Shown in pieces: positions 34,472 through 43,720 of a DNA stretch of 64,000 nt (positions are counted from its first letter, which is position 1; each line of letters begins with the position of its first letter). Both the position numbers and the translations under genes were made by a program. The stretch comes from Phyllobacterium sophorae (GTDB lineage: Bacteria; Pseudomonadota; Alphaproteobacteria; Rhizobiales; Rhizobiaceae): positions 186,001 to 250,000 of the forward strand of contig NZ_PGGM01000006.1 in assembly GCF_003010965.1 (NCBI RefSeq), in the 5' to 3' direction. The notes under the pieces were generated by a model. That model did not search any database. It was not told where the DNA came from and was given only the letters and a program-made list of their open reading frames with translations.

Positions 34472-35635
34472 ATGACTGCCGAAAGCACGACATCACAGCG
34501 AGAGTATCGGGTTCCGTTGGCAGCAATGGCGGGCCTCATCGCGACCGTCACGTTGGGCGCGGTGGCGGCCGGGGTGACCTATCCGCTGCTCAGTTTCATC
34601 CTCGAGCGCCAAGGCACATCACCCAGCCTGATCGGCCTGTCGGCAGCGATGATGCCACTGGGCTTCATCGTATCGGCGTACTTCACACCGGCGCTGGCGC
34701 GGCGCGTGGGCGAGGCGCGGCTGGCCATCCTGTGTTCGATCCTGGCAGCAGCCACCCTGGTTGCGATTGCCTGGACGCAGGATGTCTGGGCCTGGATGCC
34801 GCTGCGTTTCCTGCTCGGATTCTTCACCAAACCGCCTTATGTGATCAGCGAAACCTGGCTGATCTCGATCACGCCCGCGTCGCGCCGGGGCCGCATCATG
34901 GGCCTCTATTCAGCAATCGTTTCGGGCGGCTTCGCTATCGGTCCGTTGTCGCTTGGCCTGGTCGGCACGGAAGGGTGGCCGCCCTTCATAATCGCCGTCA
35001 TGGCTCTGCTTCTTTGCGGTCTGATTGTGCTTGCCGTCGTTCCGCGCCTGCCGCAGATGCCGCACGAAGGCCAGGCAACATCGGTCGGCGGCTTCTTCGC
35101 ACTGGCGCCGCTCCTGTTGTTTGCGGTTTTTGCCGCAGCCGCTTTCGAGCAGACCCTGATTTCGTTGTTCGCGGTCTACGGCGCCGCGCTGGGCAGCTCC
35201 GAAAGTCGCACCGCTTCGCTGATCGCCTGTTTCATCGCAGGCGATGCCGCGCTGCAGATTTTGCTCGGGCGGCTGGCCGACCGGTTCGGCTCGACGCGGA
35301 TCATGCTGTTCTGTGCCCTGACTTCGCTGGCCGGTTGCCTGGCTCTGTCGGCTTTCTTCCACTCGTGGCTCATCTGGCCGCTCGTCTTCGTCTTGGGCGG
35401 GGTTTCGTTCGGGATCTACACCATGACATTGATCCAACTCGGCGAGCGTTTCGCCGGTCGGGCCTTGATCGCCGGCAACGCAGCGTTTGCGCTGGTCTGG
35501 GGATTCGGCGGCATTGTCGGCTCGCCCGCGACTGGACTGACGATGCAACTGATCGGACATCAGGGGCTGCCATTGTCCCTTGGCCTGTTATGCTGTGTAC
35601 TGGCGGTGTTTCTGATGGCGGAGAGGCGTGATTGA
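34472..35635 (+). CDS. MFS transporter
   Basis: A 387-aa inner-membrane protein with about 12 hydrophobic segments. MFS signatures are visible: the loop 2-3 motif LARRVGEARLA, an internal duplicate GRLADRFGSTRIM, and the family position SRRGRIMGLYSAIVSGGFAIGP. It resembles small-molecule exporters of the YcaD/YfkF type. It follows the tetR gene by 170 bp, so a regulated efflux role is plausible; the substrate is unknown. Confidence 0.85.
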   Translation: MTAESTTSQREYRVPLAAMAGLIATVTLGAVAAGVTYPLLSFILERQGTSPSLIGLSAAMMPLGFIVSAYFTPALARRVGEARLAILCSILAAATLVAIAWTQDVWAWMPLRFLLGFFTKPPYVISETWLISITPASRRGRIMGLYSAIVSGGFAIGPLSLGLVGTEGWPPFIIAVMALLLCGLIVLAVVPRLPQMPHEGQATSVGGFFALAPLLLFAVFAAAAFEQTLISLFAVYGAALGSSESRTASLIACFIAGDAALQILLGRLADRFGSTRIMLFCALTSLAGCLALSAFFHSWLIWPLVFVLGGVSFGIYTMTLIQLGERFAGRALIAGNAAFALVWGFGGIVGSPATGLTMQLIGHQGLPLSLGLLCCVLAVFLMAERRD

Positions 35636-35700
35636 AGCACTTGCCCGTGCCGCATATCCGGACCCGTCCAAATCGCCTGTTTGCGGCGCGACGGGCGCGT

Positions 35701-36963
35701 TCAACGATAGCCGTCTCCGGTTTGTTGATTATTACTTGCGAAGTCGGGTGCGGATTGACCCTGTAACCATGCATCGATGCCTTGTGCCGCCGCTCGGCCG
35801 GTGGCAAAGCAGGCAGTAAGGAGATAGCCTCCGGTCGGCGCTTCCCAGTCAAGCATCTCCCCGGCGACAAAAACGCCTGGGATCGTCTTCAACATGTATC
35901 CGCCATCAACGGCGTTCCAATCAACGCCGCCCGCCGATGAAATAGCCTCTTCGATAGGGCGCGGCCGCAGAACCGGGACCGGCAAAGCTTTGATAAGCTG
36001 GGAAAGGCGTTCCGGATCGGCAAGATCAGCGTCACTTCCGAACTCCCGCAAGAGCGCAGCTTTTACGCCTTCAATGCTCGCCCCCTTGCGGATACGACTG
36101 GAGAAACTTGCCTTGCCGTCTTGCCGCGCGAGGTCCCTTGCCAGCCGTTCCGCGGTTCTCCCGGGCATAAGGTCGAGTATGAGCGCCGCCTTGCCCTCTG
36201 TTTCAAGACGGTCGCGCAAACTCGCAGCGTGCGCATAGACGAGGCCGCCCTCAATGCCGTCCCGTGTTACGACGAGTTCGCCAGGAAATACACCCGCGTC
36301 CGATGAAGCAGTCACCGATTTCACCGGCTCGCCGGCGAACCGATCCCGCAACATTGCGGTCCACTCGATATCGAAACCACAATTTGCAGGTCGGAATGCG
36401 CTGACCTCGACACCCTTGTCGCGCAACCAGGACATCCAGGCTCCGTCGGATCCCAGCCGAGGCCAGCTTGCACCACCAAGTGCCAGCAGCACCGCATCGC
36501 ATTGGACGGTCTTTGACCCGGCAGGAGTGTCGAACGCGTAACCGTTCTCGGCAAAACCCGTCCATCGATGCCGGGTCAGCAGCTTGACACCGCGCCCTTC
36601 GAGCCTGCCAAGCCAGGCACGCAGAAGCGGCGAAGCCTTCATGACCCTTGGAAAGACGCGGCCGGAGGATCCGACGAAAGTCTCCGTGCCAAGTCCGGTC
36701 GCCCAGTTGCGCACATCATCCGGCGTGAAGGCGTCAAGGGCAGGGCGCAAGCGCTGTGCGGCGGGGCCGAAGCGTTGCACGAAGCGCGCATAATCCTCGG
36801 CATGAGTGATGTTAAGGCCCGACTTCCCCGCAAGCAGAAACTTGCGGCTTACCGTCGGCATGCTGTCATAGACTGTCACGGAATGTCCGCTGGAGGATAG
36901 AACCTCCGCCGCCATGAGGCCCGCGGGCCCGCCACCGATAATTCCGACCTGTTTTGTTTTCAT
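35701..36963 (-). CDS. BaiN/HI0933-family FAD-dependent flavoprotein
   Basis: A 420-aa oxidoreductase. The FAD-binding motif is at the N-terminus (QVGIIGGGPAGLMAAEVLSSSG), followed by the family segment RKFLLAGKSGLNITHAED and, near the C-terminus, GVFVAGEMLDWEAPTGGYLLTACFATG. The ATG at 36963 removes an 11-residue upstream extension that is not family sequence. Members are often annotated as TIGR03862 flavoproteins; the physiological substrate is unknown. Confidence 0.88.
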   Translation of the reverse strand: MKTKQVGIIGGGPAGLMAAEVLSSSGHSVTVYDSMPTVSRKFLLAGKSGLNITHAEDYARFVQRFGPAAQRLRPALDAFTPDDVRNWATGLGTETFVGSSGRVFPRVMKASPLLRAWLGRLEGRGVKLLTRHRWTGFAENGYAFDTPAGSKTVQCDAVLLALGGASWPRLGSDGAWMSWLRDKGVEVSAFRPANCGFDIEWTAMLRDRFAGEPVKSVTASSDAGVFPGELVVTRDGIEGGLVYAHAASLRDRLETEGKAALILDLMPGRTAERLARDLARQDGKASFSSRIRKGASIEGVKAALLREFGSDADLADPERLSQLIKALPVPVLRPRPIEEAISSAGGVDWNAVDGGYMLKTIPGVFVAGEMLDWEAPTGGYLLTACFATGRAAAQGIDAWLQGQSAPDFASNNQQTGDGYR

Positions 36964-37106
36964 AGGGCTGCCTGACCACCGAACTCGTTCGGCCAAGTCA
37001 TGGCCTGCGCGGGCATGAAGTGCAAGGCAACTTGATCAGCGTGACAATAGCCGGTGAAGATACTTTCCGGCGATCGGGAGCCCCAGATCAGCCATCACCC
37101 ATCCGC

Positions 37107-37388
37107 TTATTTCCAGACCTCGATCTTGGCGATCTTGTTGTCTTTGGTCATGGTGAGCTTGTACTGCTCGAACCGTGTCCTGTCGTCGCACGTCACACGG
37201 ACAACTGTCGGCCCCATCGACGACAACACTTTGTCGACTTGCGCGTTGGAGACCTGATCGCACCAGAAACCCGCATTGCGGATTGCTCTGGCGGTCCTGC
37301 GTTCAAGCATGTTCGTCTGTGCTGATTGGGCGGACGCAACATCGCTGGCGCACAGAAAAACCAGAAGAGCGGGGAGGATATACTTCAT
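37107..37388 (-). CDS. Small exported protein with two cysteines (93 aa)
   Basis: A signal peptide covers about residues 1-21 (MKYILPALLVFLCASDVASA). The mature 72 residues contain two cysteines (GFWCDQV and VTCDDR) that could form a disulfide, and a C-terminal strand KIAKIEVWK. The start at 37388 is the signal-peptide methionine; 31 upstream codons are unsupported. No family recognised; a periplasmic role is inferred from the signal. Confidence 0.7.
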   Translation of the reverse strand: MKYILPALLVFLCASDVASAQSAQTNMLERRTARAIRNAGFWCDQVSNAQVDKVLSSMGPTVVRVTCDDRTRFEQYKLTMTKDNKIAKIEVWK

Positions 37389-37739
37389 GCTGACCCCATC
37401 GAGATGTTGCGCAGGCACGCAAAATAGTACCGGTCCTGAATGGAAACCCATTATGCGTTGCAGCATGCTTTGCCGTGGCAATCATTGCAACGATGTTACT
37501 GTAACAGCTTTGACGCGGCAAATATTTTGCACCAACATTTGGCGGGGCAATGGGGTGCCTCCCTCCTGTTGCCTCACCTGAGCGGGTCCGGTTATTGATG
37601 GCTGGCCTCCCTTGCCAGCCAAAGCCGCATTGGCGGATAATTCTGGACCCGCTCGGGTAGATTGTGTGTGATTTATTCTTGGGACGGCGCAGAATTTTGA
37701 GGGCATAGTAAGTAAAAGAGTCTTTCAGGGGCAAAACGA

Positions 37740-39905
37740 ATGAATACTGCGGCGATCCGGGACATCACCATCAAGGCGAGCGTCCTGTTTGCACTCGGCT
37801 TGGCTCTCGTATTTGGCTGTATAGCGGTTTCACAAGCACAGACCGCAGTGTCATCACCCCCTCCTGAAAAGGTCGAACAGCTCCTGAAGCTGTTGGACGA
37901 TCCGGATGTCAAAGCCTGGATCACCGCAAAGGGTGCGCCGCAGGCGGCGGAGACTCCGGCCGCCCCTGCAGCGGATGAGATTATGCTTTGGTCGAACGCC
38001 GTTCGAGCGCATTTGCGGGGACTGGGGCAAGCCGTTCCGGCAATTCCTGCCGAGTTTTCGGGGGCAAGCTCCACGATAATGACCGAGATCAACGGGAGAG
38101 GTCCGGGAGCAATCCTGCTCCTGTTCGGCGCATTTGCGGCCCTCGGCTTCGGCGCCGAATTTGTCTTCCGGCGACTGGTCAGCCAGGCGATACGGCGGAA
38201 CGTTACACCCGATGCGGTCGAGGGAGGCACGCCCGCACGGCATCACGTGATCGGCCGGTCGATCTTCGCAGCCATCGCACCCTTGGTGGTCTTTGCTTTG
38301 GCCAGCATCGGTGCGTTTCTTGCTTTCACCTGGCCCCCGCTGCTGGCCATGCTTGTCCTTCCCATGCTTGTCGGCCTGATTGCCTGGCGCGTGATCACGC
38401 GGTTGACCGCCATTCTCCTGGGATTTCATCGCGGGCAATCACCGGCAGGTGAGCACGGCAAAATGCGTCTCATTCCGATGGATGATGTGATGGCCGGCTT
38501 CTGGTATCGGCGCGTTGCCTTGTTCACAGGCATCTTCTTGACGGGATGGGCGGCTGCGAGAGTGATGACCGCACTCAATTTCACACCCAACGTCAAGAGC
38601 CTGATCGTCTACTTCATCGGCCTTGGGCTTCTGGCGGTTGCACTCGAAACCGTATGGAACCGCCCTGAAGCCCCCATTGCTTCAAGAGCCTACCGCGTCA
38701 AGGAGTGGCTGCTCACATTCTATCTGTGCCTGCTCTGGTTGTTGTGGGTCGCCGGCATGAGCGGGGCGTTGTGGGTCGGCATCTATGCGCTCATCCTGCC
38801 ACCGATTTTGAAGTCAACCAGCACGATCGTGAAGTCGTTCTTCTCTGGCCCTGATGATCAGGCAAAGCCCAGGAATCCGGTCTTCGAAGTCCTCATAGAG
38901 CGTGGGGTAAGGGTGGTCATCATCGCGCTCGCGGCGGCTTGGCTCGCCGCAGTCATTCGCTTGCGTGCAAGCGGATTGATGGAGGACGAGGCTGCCAGCC
39001 GGATCATCCGCGGCGTACTGAGCGGCGTGGTGATCCTGCTTGCCGCGGATCTGATCTGGCATATGGTCAAGGGCCTCATCAATCAGCGCATCGAGCGCGC
39101 CCGCATCGAAGGCGGCGACGAAGCCGCGCTGGCCCGCAGCGGACGGCTGATGACCCTGCTGCCGATCCTGCGCAATTTCCTGGCCGTGCTGATCGCCGCC
39201 ATCGCCGTCATGATGGTTTTGTCCGGGCTTGGCGTGGCGATCGGTCCATTGATTGCCGGCGCCGGCATATTCGGCGTTGCTATCGGCTTCGGCTCGCAGG
39301 CGCTGGTCAGGGACATCATCAGCGGCGTGTTCTATATGACCGATGATGCGTTTCGCGTGGGGGAATATATCCAGAGCGGCAGTTACAAGGGAACCGTCGA
39401 ATCCTTCAGCATACGCTCTGTCAAACTGCGCCACCATCGCGGTCCGATCTTCACCGTTCCGTTCGGTACCCTGGGTGCCGTGCAGAACATGAGCCGGGAC
39501 TGGGTCATCGACAAATTCCTGATTTCGGTGAATTACGACACGGATATCGCCAAGGTCAAAAAGCTGGTGAAGGGCGTTGGTGCCGCGCTGCTCGAAGATG
39601 AGGAATTCGGCCCGCAAATCATCGAAACGGTAAAAATGAAGGGCGTTGAGGCTTTCGGCGATTATGGCATCAACCTCAGCTTTGCCATGATGACGAAACC
39701 CGGCCACCAATCCACCATCCGGCGGCGTGCATACGCGATGATACGCGAAGCGTTCGCGGAGAACGGTATCGGATTTGCGTCACCGACCGTTCAGGTTGCC
39801 GGCAACGAGGATCATTCTGCCGGTGCTGTTGCGGCGGCCACAAGAGAAACCATGGCTCGCAAGAAGGCTGCAGAAGCGGCGAAAGCAACCGAGGGGGAAG
39901 GCTAG
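37740..39905 (+). CDS. Large MscS-family mechanosensitive channel
   Basis: A 721-aa membrane protein. A signal-like N-terminus (ending VSQAQ) and a polar periplasmic region of about 90 residues precede many membrane helices. The MscS core is at about 480-690: pore helix GVAIGPLIAGAGIFGVAIGFGSQALVRDIISG, then the beta domain YIQSGSYKGTVESFSIRSVKLRHHRGPIFTVPFG and the C-terminal vestibule. Length and layout resemble YbiO/YnaI-type channels. It protects against hypo-osmotic shock in the family. The C-terminus is an alanine/lysine tail. Confidence 0.9.
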   Translation: MNTAAIRDITIKASVLFALGLALVFGCIAVSQAQTAVSSPPPEKVEQLLKLLDDPDVKAWITAKGAPQAAETPAAPAADEIMLWSNAVRAHLRGLGQAVPAIPAEFSGASSTIMTEINGRGPGAILLLFGAFAALGFGAEFVFRRLVSQAIRRNVTPDAVEGGTPARHHVIGRSIFAAIAPLVVFALASIGAFLAFTWPPLLAMLVLPMLVGLIAWRVITRLTAILLGFHRGQSPAGEHGKMRLIPMDDVMAGFWYRRVALFTGIFLTGWAAARVMTALNFTPNVKSLIVYFIGLGLLAVALETVWNRPEAPIASRAYRVKEWLLTFYLCLLWLLWVAGMSGALWVGIYALILPPILKSTSTIVKSFFSGPDDQAKPRNPVFEVLIERGVRVVIIALAAAWLAAVIRLRASGLMEDEAASRIIRGVLSGVVILLAADLIWHMVKGLINQRIERARIEGGDEAALARSGRLMTLLPILRNFLAVLIAAIAVMMVLSGLGVAIGPLIAGAGIFGVAIGFGSQALVRDIISGVFYMTDDAFRVGEYIQSGSYKGTVESFSIRSVKLRHHRGPIFTVPFGTLGAVQNMSRDWVIDKFLISVNYDTDIAKVKKLVKGVGAALLEDEEFGPQIIETVKMKGVEAFGDYGINLSFAMMTKPGHQSTIRRRAYAMIREAFAENGIGFASPTVQVAGNEDHSAGAVAAATRETMARKKAAEAAKATEGEG

Positions 39906-39909
39906 GTCG

Positions 39910-40330
39910 TTACAGGCCTCGGCGTTCCTTGTGAAAGATTACAAGTTGCGCAAGTGTCAGTGGAGGAGAAATGAACCAGCCCTGACCAGCGTATGACACG
40001 TCTGCAGCGGCGAAATAATCACGTTGTTCCTCGGTCTCGATGCCCTCGACGATGACGCCGAGCTTGAGGGCGTCTGCCATGTCGAGGATTTGCGGGACAA
40101 TCGAAACCTTCACGGAAGCTGTTCCGACCGTACCGGTAAAGGCGCGATCGATCTTGATCGTGTCGACGTTCAGCTGTTGAAGATTGGCCAAACTTCAATA
40201 GCCAGTGCCGAAATCGTCGAGATAGACAAGGTGCCCAAGTCTTTGCAGCATGGCGACGGCTGCGACGGCAACATCGAGTTCTGCGGTCGATCGCTCCGTC
40301 GTGAATCGCGGCGGCCCGGGCGGAAAGGTC
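39910..40330 (-). pseudogene. Remnant of an EAL-domain c-di-GMP phosphodiesterase
   Basis: The minus strand encodes the C-terminal half of an EAL domain: LGHLVYLDDFGTGY, then an in-frame TGA (40195-40197) exactly where Ser is expected, then SLANLQQLNVDTIKIDRAF and VIVEGIETEEQRDYF to a stop at 39910. Reading upstream gives ERSTAELDVAVAAV, after which similarity fades and another stop appears at 40348. The E-x-L signature and the N-terminal half are missing. It is therefore a decayed gene; a 93-aa fragment could still be translated from 40191 but would be inactive. Confidence 0.8.
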
Positions 40331-40347
40331 CGGTCTGGCAGGTCAAC

Positions 40348-40599
40348 TCAAGGTGCAGGTTTGTTTCTCGATGTACGTCGGCGCCGCGTCAATACGGCAT
40401 TCACGGCAAACTTGGCCATCGCTTCTGAATCGCGGTTGCCAATAATGAACGCCGCCCGCACAAATCGCGCCAGCGTGCCGAATTCAGGATTAGTCATATC
40501 CGTAATATTCAGCCGCTTGGCGGCGTCTTCGAGTGCCACCTGCATGAGTTCGCCGTCCGATTTCGAATAATTCGGATTATCATCTCCCAGAAATGTCAA
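40348..40599 (-). CDS. Small hypothetical protein (83 aa)
   Basis: A helical 83-aa reading frame (SDGELMQVALEDAAKRLNI, FGTLARFVRAAFIIGNRD, MAKFAVNAVLTRRRR). It opens with TTG at 40599; an internal ATG in ELMQV is another possible start. It is in the same frame as the EAL remnant and separated from it by one stop codon, so it could also be part of that decay. I do not recognise a family. Confidence 0.45.
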   Translation of the reverse strand: MTFLGDDNPNYSKSDGELMQVALEDAAKRLNITDMTNPEFGTLARFVRAAFIIGNRDSEAMAKFAVNAVLTRRRRTSRNKPAP

Positions 40600-40793
40600 A
40601 TGCGTATCCCACCCATTCCGTCACGGTGTTCTGAACGTCTCTGCTCAGTAAATAATTCCAAGCGATTGGCCGTGCGAAGTAATATTATGAAAATAACTTG
40701 CTATTTAGCCAGCACGCATAGGTTGAGCCGTTAAGCGGGATTCAACTGATTGGATATTATACATTGGAAACGTACTATCTCCGATTGAATATT

Positions 40794-42098
40794 TCACTCA
40801 TGAGATCCAATACGATCACAAGATCGCTGCGCATGTTCTGGCGGGAACACCTCCGTTGACTTTTGACGGTTCTGGTGGCGCACTTCCAGCGCAGCACACC
40901 CCCAGACTATGCCGATCAGCAACCAGAAGTGGCGCCAGTGATCGGTGTCGATGACATTGCCTATTGCCACGTGCATCACATAGACGAGATATGCGCACAG
41001 CAGGAATGGTTGCCAGGGTCGTTCGCGGAAGAGAATGCGCAAACCCAGCGCCAGCGTCAGCATTGTCAGTGTCAAATAGCTGATGAACCCGATCCAGCCA
41101 TAGTCCAACGCCGCCTTGAGCCAGATATTGTGCGTATCCTCGCCGAAGATTGGACCAAACTCCAGCGGGCCAATGCCAAAAGGATGATCGATAGACATCA
41201 GCAAGCCGTACCAATGGCGTGCGAAGCGTCCAAATTGGGCATCGTCATAGTCCTGGACCAATTGAGCTCGCGCGGTGAACAGTTCGGCGACGCTCGGAAT
41301 TTGCAGGGCAACAACAACAGCGAGCACCACCACGACGACCGCGAGGCAAGCGAGGAGAATGATCCGCAGCCGAAACAGCCGGTCTGGGTTTCTAACGAAC
41401 AGGAGCAAGGCAAGACCCGCAATGATCAGCGCTGCCATGCCCCATGCCGCTCGCGAGAAGGAAAGGAATATGCCGAGCGTGATGATGAGAATGGGTATCA
41501 GGCGAATGGGAAGTGCGCGCAGGTCACCCACCAGTACGCCGTGCACGAGCCACGCCAAGGGCAGCATCAGAAAGGGGCCAAACACGTTAGGATCTTGGAA
41601 TGCGCCCATGGCGCGGCCATAGCGTGTGAAAACTTCAGCGCCGGGAAAGGCATCGAAATAGCCGAGTATCCCCAACAAGGACGTGCAGACCGCGGCGAGA
41701 ATATAGGCGTTGAAGATAACCGGCAGGATACGGTGGTTGGCGTTGATGATTGCCGCGAAGAAAACCGCCGTGACACCGAGGAAGAGCGAAACGGCAATGT
41801 ACATGGGCGCCGTCTTCAGGTCTGGCATCTGTCCCATTGAAATCACACCGCCGATATTGAAGACGACAAGAATGGCGAGCAGAACTGAGACGGTCCGCGA
41901 CAGACGCAGGCCAAACAGTGCCCAAATGCCGATGAGGCCCGCCATATAGAGCTCGTAGGGCGCAGGTTCGTCGATGACAAACCCGCTGAGAAACACGCCG
42001 AAACCAACCGCCGTCGTCGAAACAAGCTTGACCAGGGCGCGGTTCTTCGCGGCGTGACTGACGCCGGCATCCCGCCCTTGGTCAGTCGTTGCGCTCAA
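40794..42098 (-). CDS. O-antigen ligase/polymerase-family (Wzy-like) membrane protein
   Basis: A 434-aa inner-membrane protein with about 11 hydrophobic segments. The family region includes GAFQDPNVFGPFLMLPLAW, SFSRAAWGMAALII and the late periplasmic EDTHNIWLKAALDYGWIGF. Wzy-type proteins polymerise repeat units on the periplasmic face. The start is uncertain: the likely TTG at 42098 overlaps the stop of the upstream gene, and the frame continues to 42161. Gene order with a priming transferase, a GT4 enzyme, Wza and Wzc supports the call. Confidence 0.8.
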   Translation of the reverse strand: MSATTDQGRDAGVSHAAKNRALVKLVSTTAVGFGVFLSGFVIDEPAPYELYMAGLIGIWALFGLRLSRTVSVLLAILVVFNIGGVISMGQMPDLKTAPMYIAVSLFLGVTAVFFAAIINANHRILPVIFNAYILAAVCTSLLGILGYFDAFPGAEVFTRYGRAMGAFQDPNVFGPFLMLPLAWLVHGVLVGDLRALPIRLIPILIITLGIFLSFSRAAWGMAALIIAGLALLLFVRNPDRLFRLRIILLACLAVVVVVLAVVVALQIPSVAELFTARAQLVQDYDDAQFGRFARHWYGLLMSIDHPFGIGPLEFGPIFGEDTHNIWLKAALDYGWIGFISYLTLTMLTLALGLRILFRERPWQPFLLCAYLVYVMHVAIGNVIDTDHWRHFWLLIGIVWGCAALEVRHQNRQKSTEVFPPEHAQRSCDRIGSHE

Positions 42099-43636
42099 TA
42101 GGCATTGTCCGTGTTGAGGAGGCGGATCGGCGTCAGGAACAGGATCTTCAGATCGAACCACAGCGACCAGTTCTCGATATAGTGCAGGTCAAACTCCGTG
42201 CGCTTCTTGATCTTGTCGTCGGAATCGATCTCGCCGCGCCAGCCATTGATTTGTGCCCAGCCCGTTACACCAGGCTTGACCCGGTGGCGGGCAAAGTAAC
42301 CGTCAACGACCTCGTTGTAGAGAAGGTTACGTGTATGCGCGGCAATCGCATGCGGCCTTGGACCGACAAGTGAAAGCGTCCCCATCAAGGAATTGAAGAA
42401 TTGCGGCAGTTCGTCGATCGAACTCTTGCGAATGAAGCGGCCGACGCCCGTAACACGCGGGTCATTCTTCACCACGGCATTGCGCGCCGTGGGATCACAC
42501 ATCTCCGTGTACATGGAGCGGAATTTCCAGACTTCGATGATTTCGTTGTTGAAGCCATGCCGCTGCTGCTTGAAGATGACGGGGCCCTTGCTCTCAAGCT
42601 TGATCGCTATTGCGGTGGCGATGATGATTGGGCTGAAGACCACAATGCCGAAGAGGCTGAAGAATATGTCGAAGGCCCGCTTGGCCACCGAATCCCAATC
42701 GTTGATCGGCTTGTCGAACAAGTCGATCATCGCGACGGAGCCGATATAGGAATAGGCGCGGGGCCGGAACTGCAGGTGATTGTTGTGCGCGGACAGCCTT
42801 ATGTCGACCGGCAGCACCCATAGTTTCTTGAGCAGCGACAGCACGCGCGCTTCCGCGGTGATCGGCAATGAAACGATCAGCATATCGATATGGGCGATGC
42901 GGGCGAATTCGATCAGTTCGGCGATATTGCCAAGCTTGGGATATCCCGCAACGATCGCCGGCGACCGTTTGGCGTCACGATCGTCAAAGACACCACAAAT
43001 GCGGATATCATTATACGGCTGCTGTTCGATCGAACGGATCAGGTCCTCTGCGGGTTTGCCACCGCCGACAATGACGGCACGGCGCTCCATCTTGCCGTTG
43101 CGGGCCCAGCGCCGGATCAGCCGCGACATGACCAGCCGGAACGCCATGAAGGTGATCAGTGAAGCGATGAACCATGTACCAAACCAGACGCGCGAAAAAT
43201 CCTCGGATATCTTTAGAAAAAACCCGGCCAGCGACATCAGGGCGAACGCACCGGAGACAATCAGGATCAGTCGCCCGAACTTGCCGAACGGATCGCGTAT
43301 GACCGCAAGCTGGTAGCTATCCGTAAATTCCAGCAGCAGCACACTGAGCGTCGCCGTTGTCACGATCGAAAGGGAATAATGAAAGAGCGCATTCGCGGAG
43401 GGGCCGACATAGATAAGGAAGACCGTAAACCCGGCCAGAACCAGGATCATGAACTCGATAATCCGCATGGTACCGCTAACCATGACCGGCGAATTCGTAT
43501 TGCGCGCATATTGCGAGGCGATTGCATGAGCCATCGGGCTCAGTTTGGCTTTGGCGCTGGACAATGTTGCAGGATCAGGCGAGAGGTTGCGAACAACATC
43601 GCGCGAAAAACCGTGTTCCGCTTTTCTGTCTTTCAT
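42095..43636 (-). CDS. Undecaprenyl-phosphate sugar phosphotransferase (WcaJ/polyprenyl glycosylphosphotransferase family)
   Basis: A 513-aa initiating enzyme that loads the first sugar phosphate on undecaprenyl phosphate. Four N-terminal membrane helices precede a CoA-binding-like region (RRAVIVGGGKPAEDLIRSIE), then the catalytic bacterial sugar transferase domain from about 315: KRAFDIFFSLFGIVVFSPI, FKQQRHGFNNEIIEVWKFRSMY, RKSSIDELPQFFNSLMGTLSLVGPRPH, KPGVTGWAQINGWRG. All key motifs are intact. The ATG at 43636 is preferred. It is probably co-transcribed with the Wzy-like gene. Confidence 0.92.
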   Translation of the reverse strand: MKDRKAEHGFSRDVVRNLSPDPATLSSAKAKLSPMAHAIASQYARNTNSPVMVSGTMRIIEFMILVLAGFTVFLIYVGPSANALFHYSLSIVTTATLSVLLLEFTDSYQLAVIRDPFGKFGRLILIVSGAFALMSLAGFFLKISEDFSRVWFGTWFIASLITFMAFRLVMSRLIRRWARNGKMERRAVIVGGGKPAEDLIRSIEQQPYNDIRICGVFDDRDAKRSPAIVAGYPKLGNIAELIEFARIAHIDMLIVSLPITAEARVLSLLKKLWVLPVDIRLSAHNNHLQFRPRAYSYIGSVAMIDLFDKPINDWDSVAKRAFDIFFSLFGIVVFSPIIIATAIAIKLESKGPVIFKQQRHGFNNEIIEVWKFRSMYTEMCDPTARNAVVKNDPRVTGVGRFIRKSSIDELPQFFNSLMGTLSLVGPRPHAIAAHTRNLLYNEVVDGYFARHRVKPGVTGWAQINGWRGEIDSDDKIKKRTEFDLHYIENWSLWFDLKILFLTPIRLLNTDNAY

Positions 43637-43720
43637 GATGCATCCTGAAGCGTCGAAGGGCTTCTCACTAGCACAGATCAACTAAGAAAAGCTTGAGAGA
43701 AAGCAAGAATACAGCGTGAA

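Noticed and set aside
37500..37740. Gene upstream of the MscS channel on the minus strand
   Set aside because: Open frames here run through the short palindrome near 37495 and give no recognisable protein.
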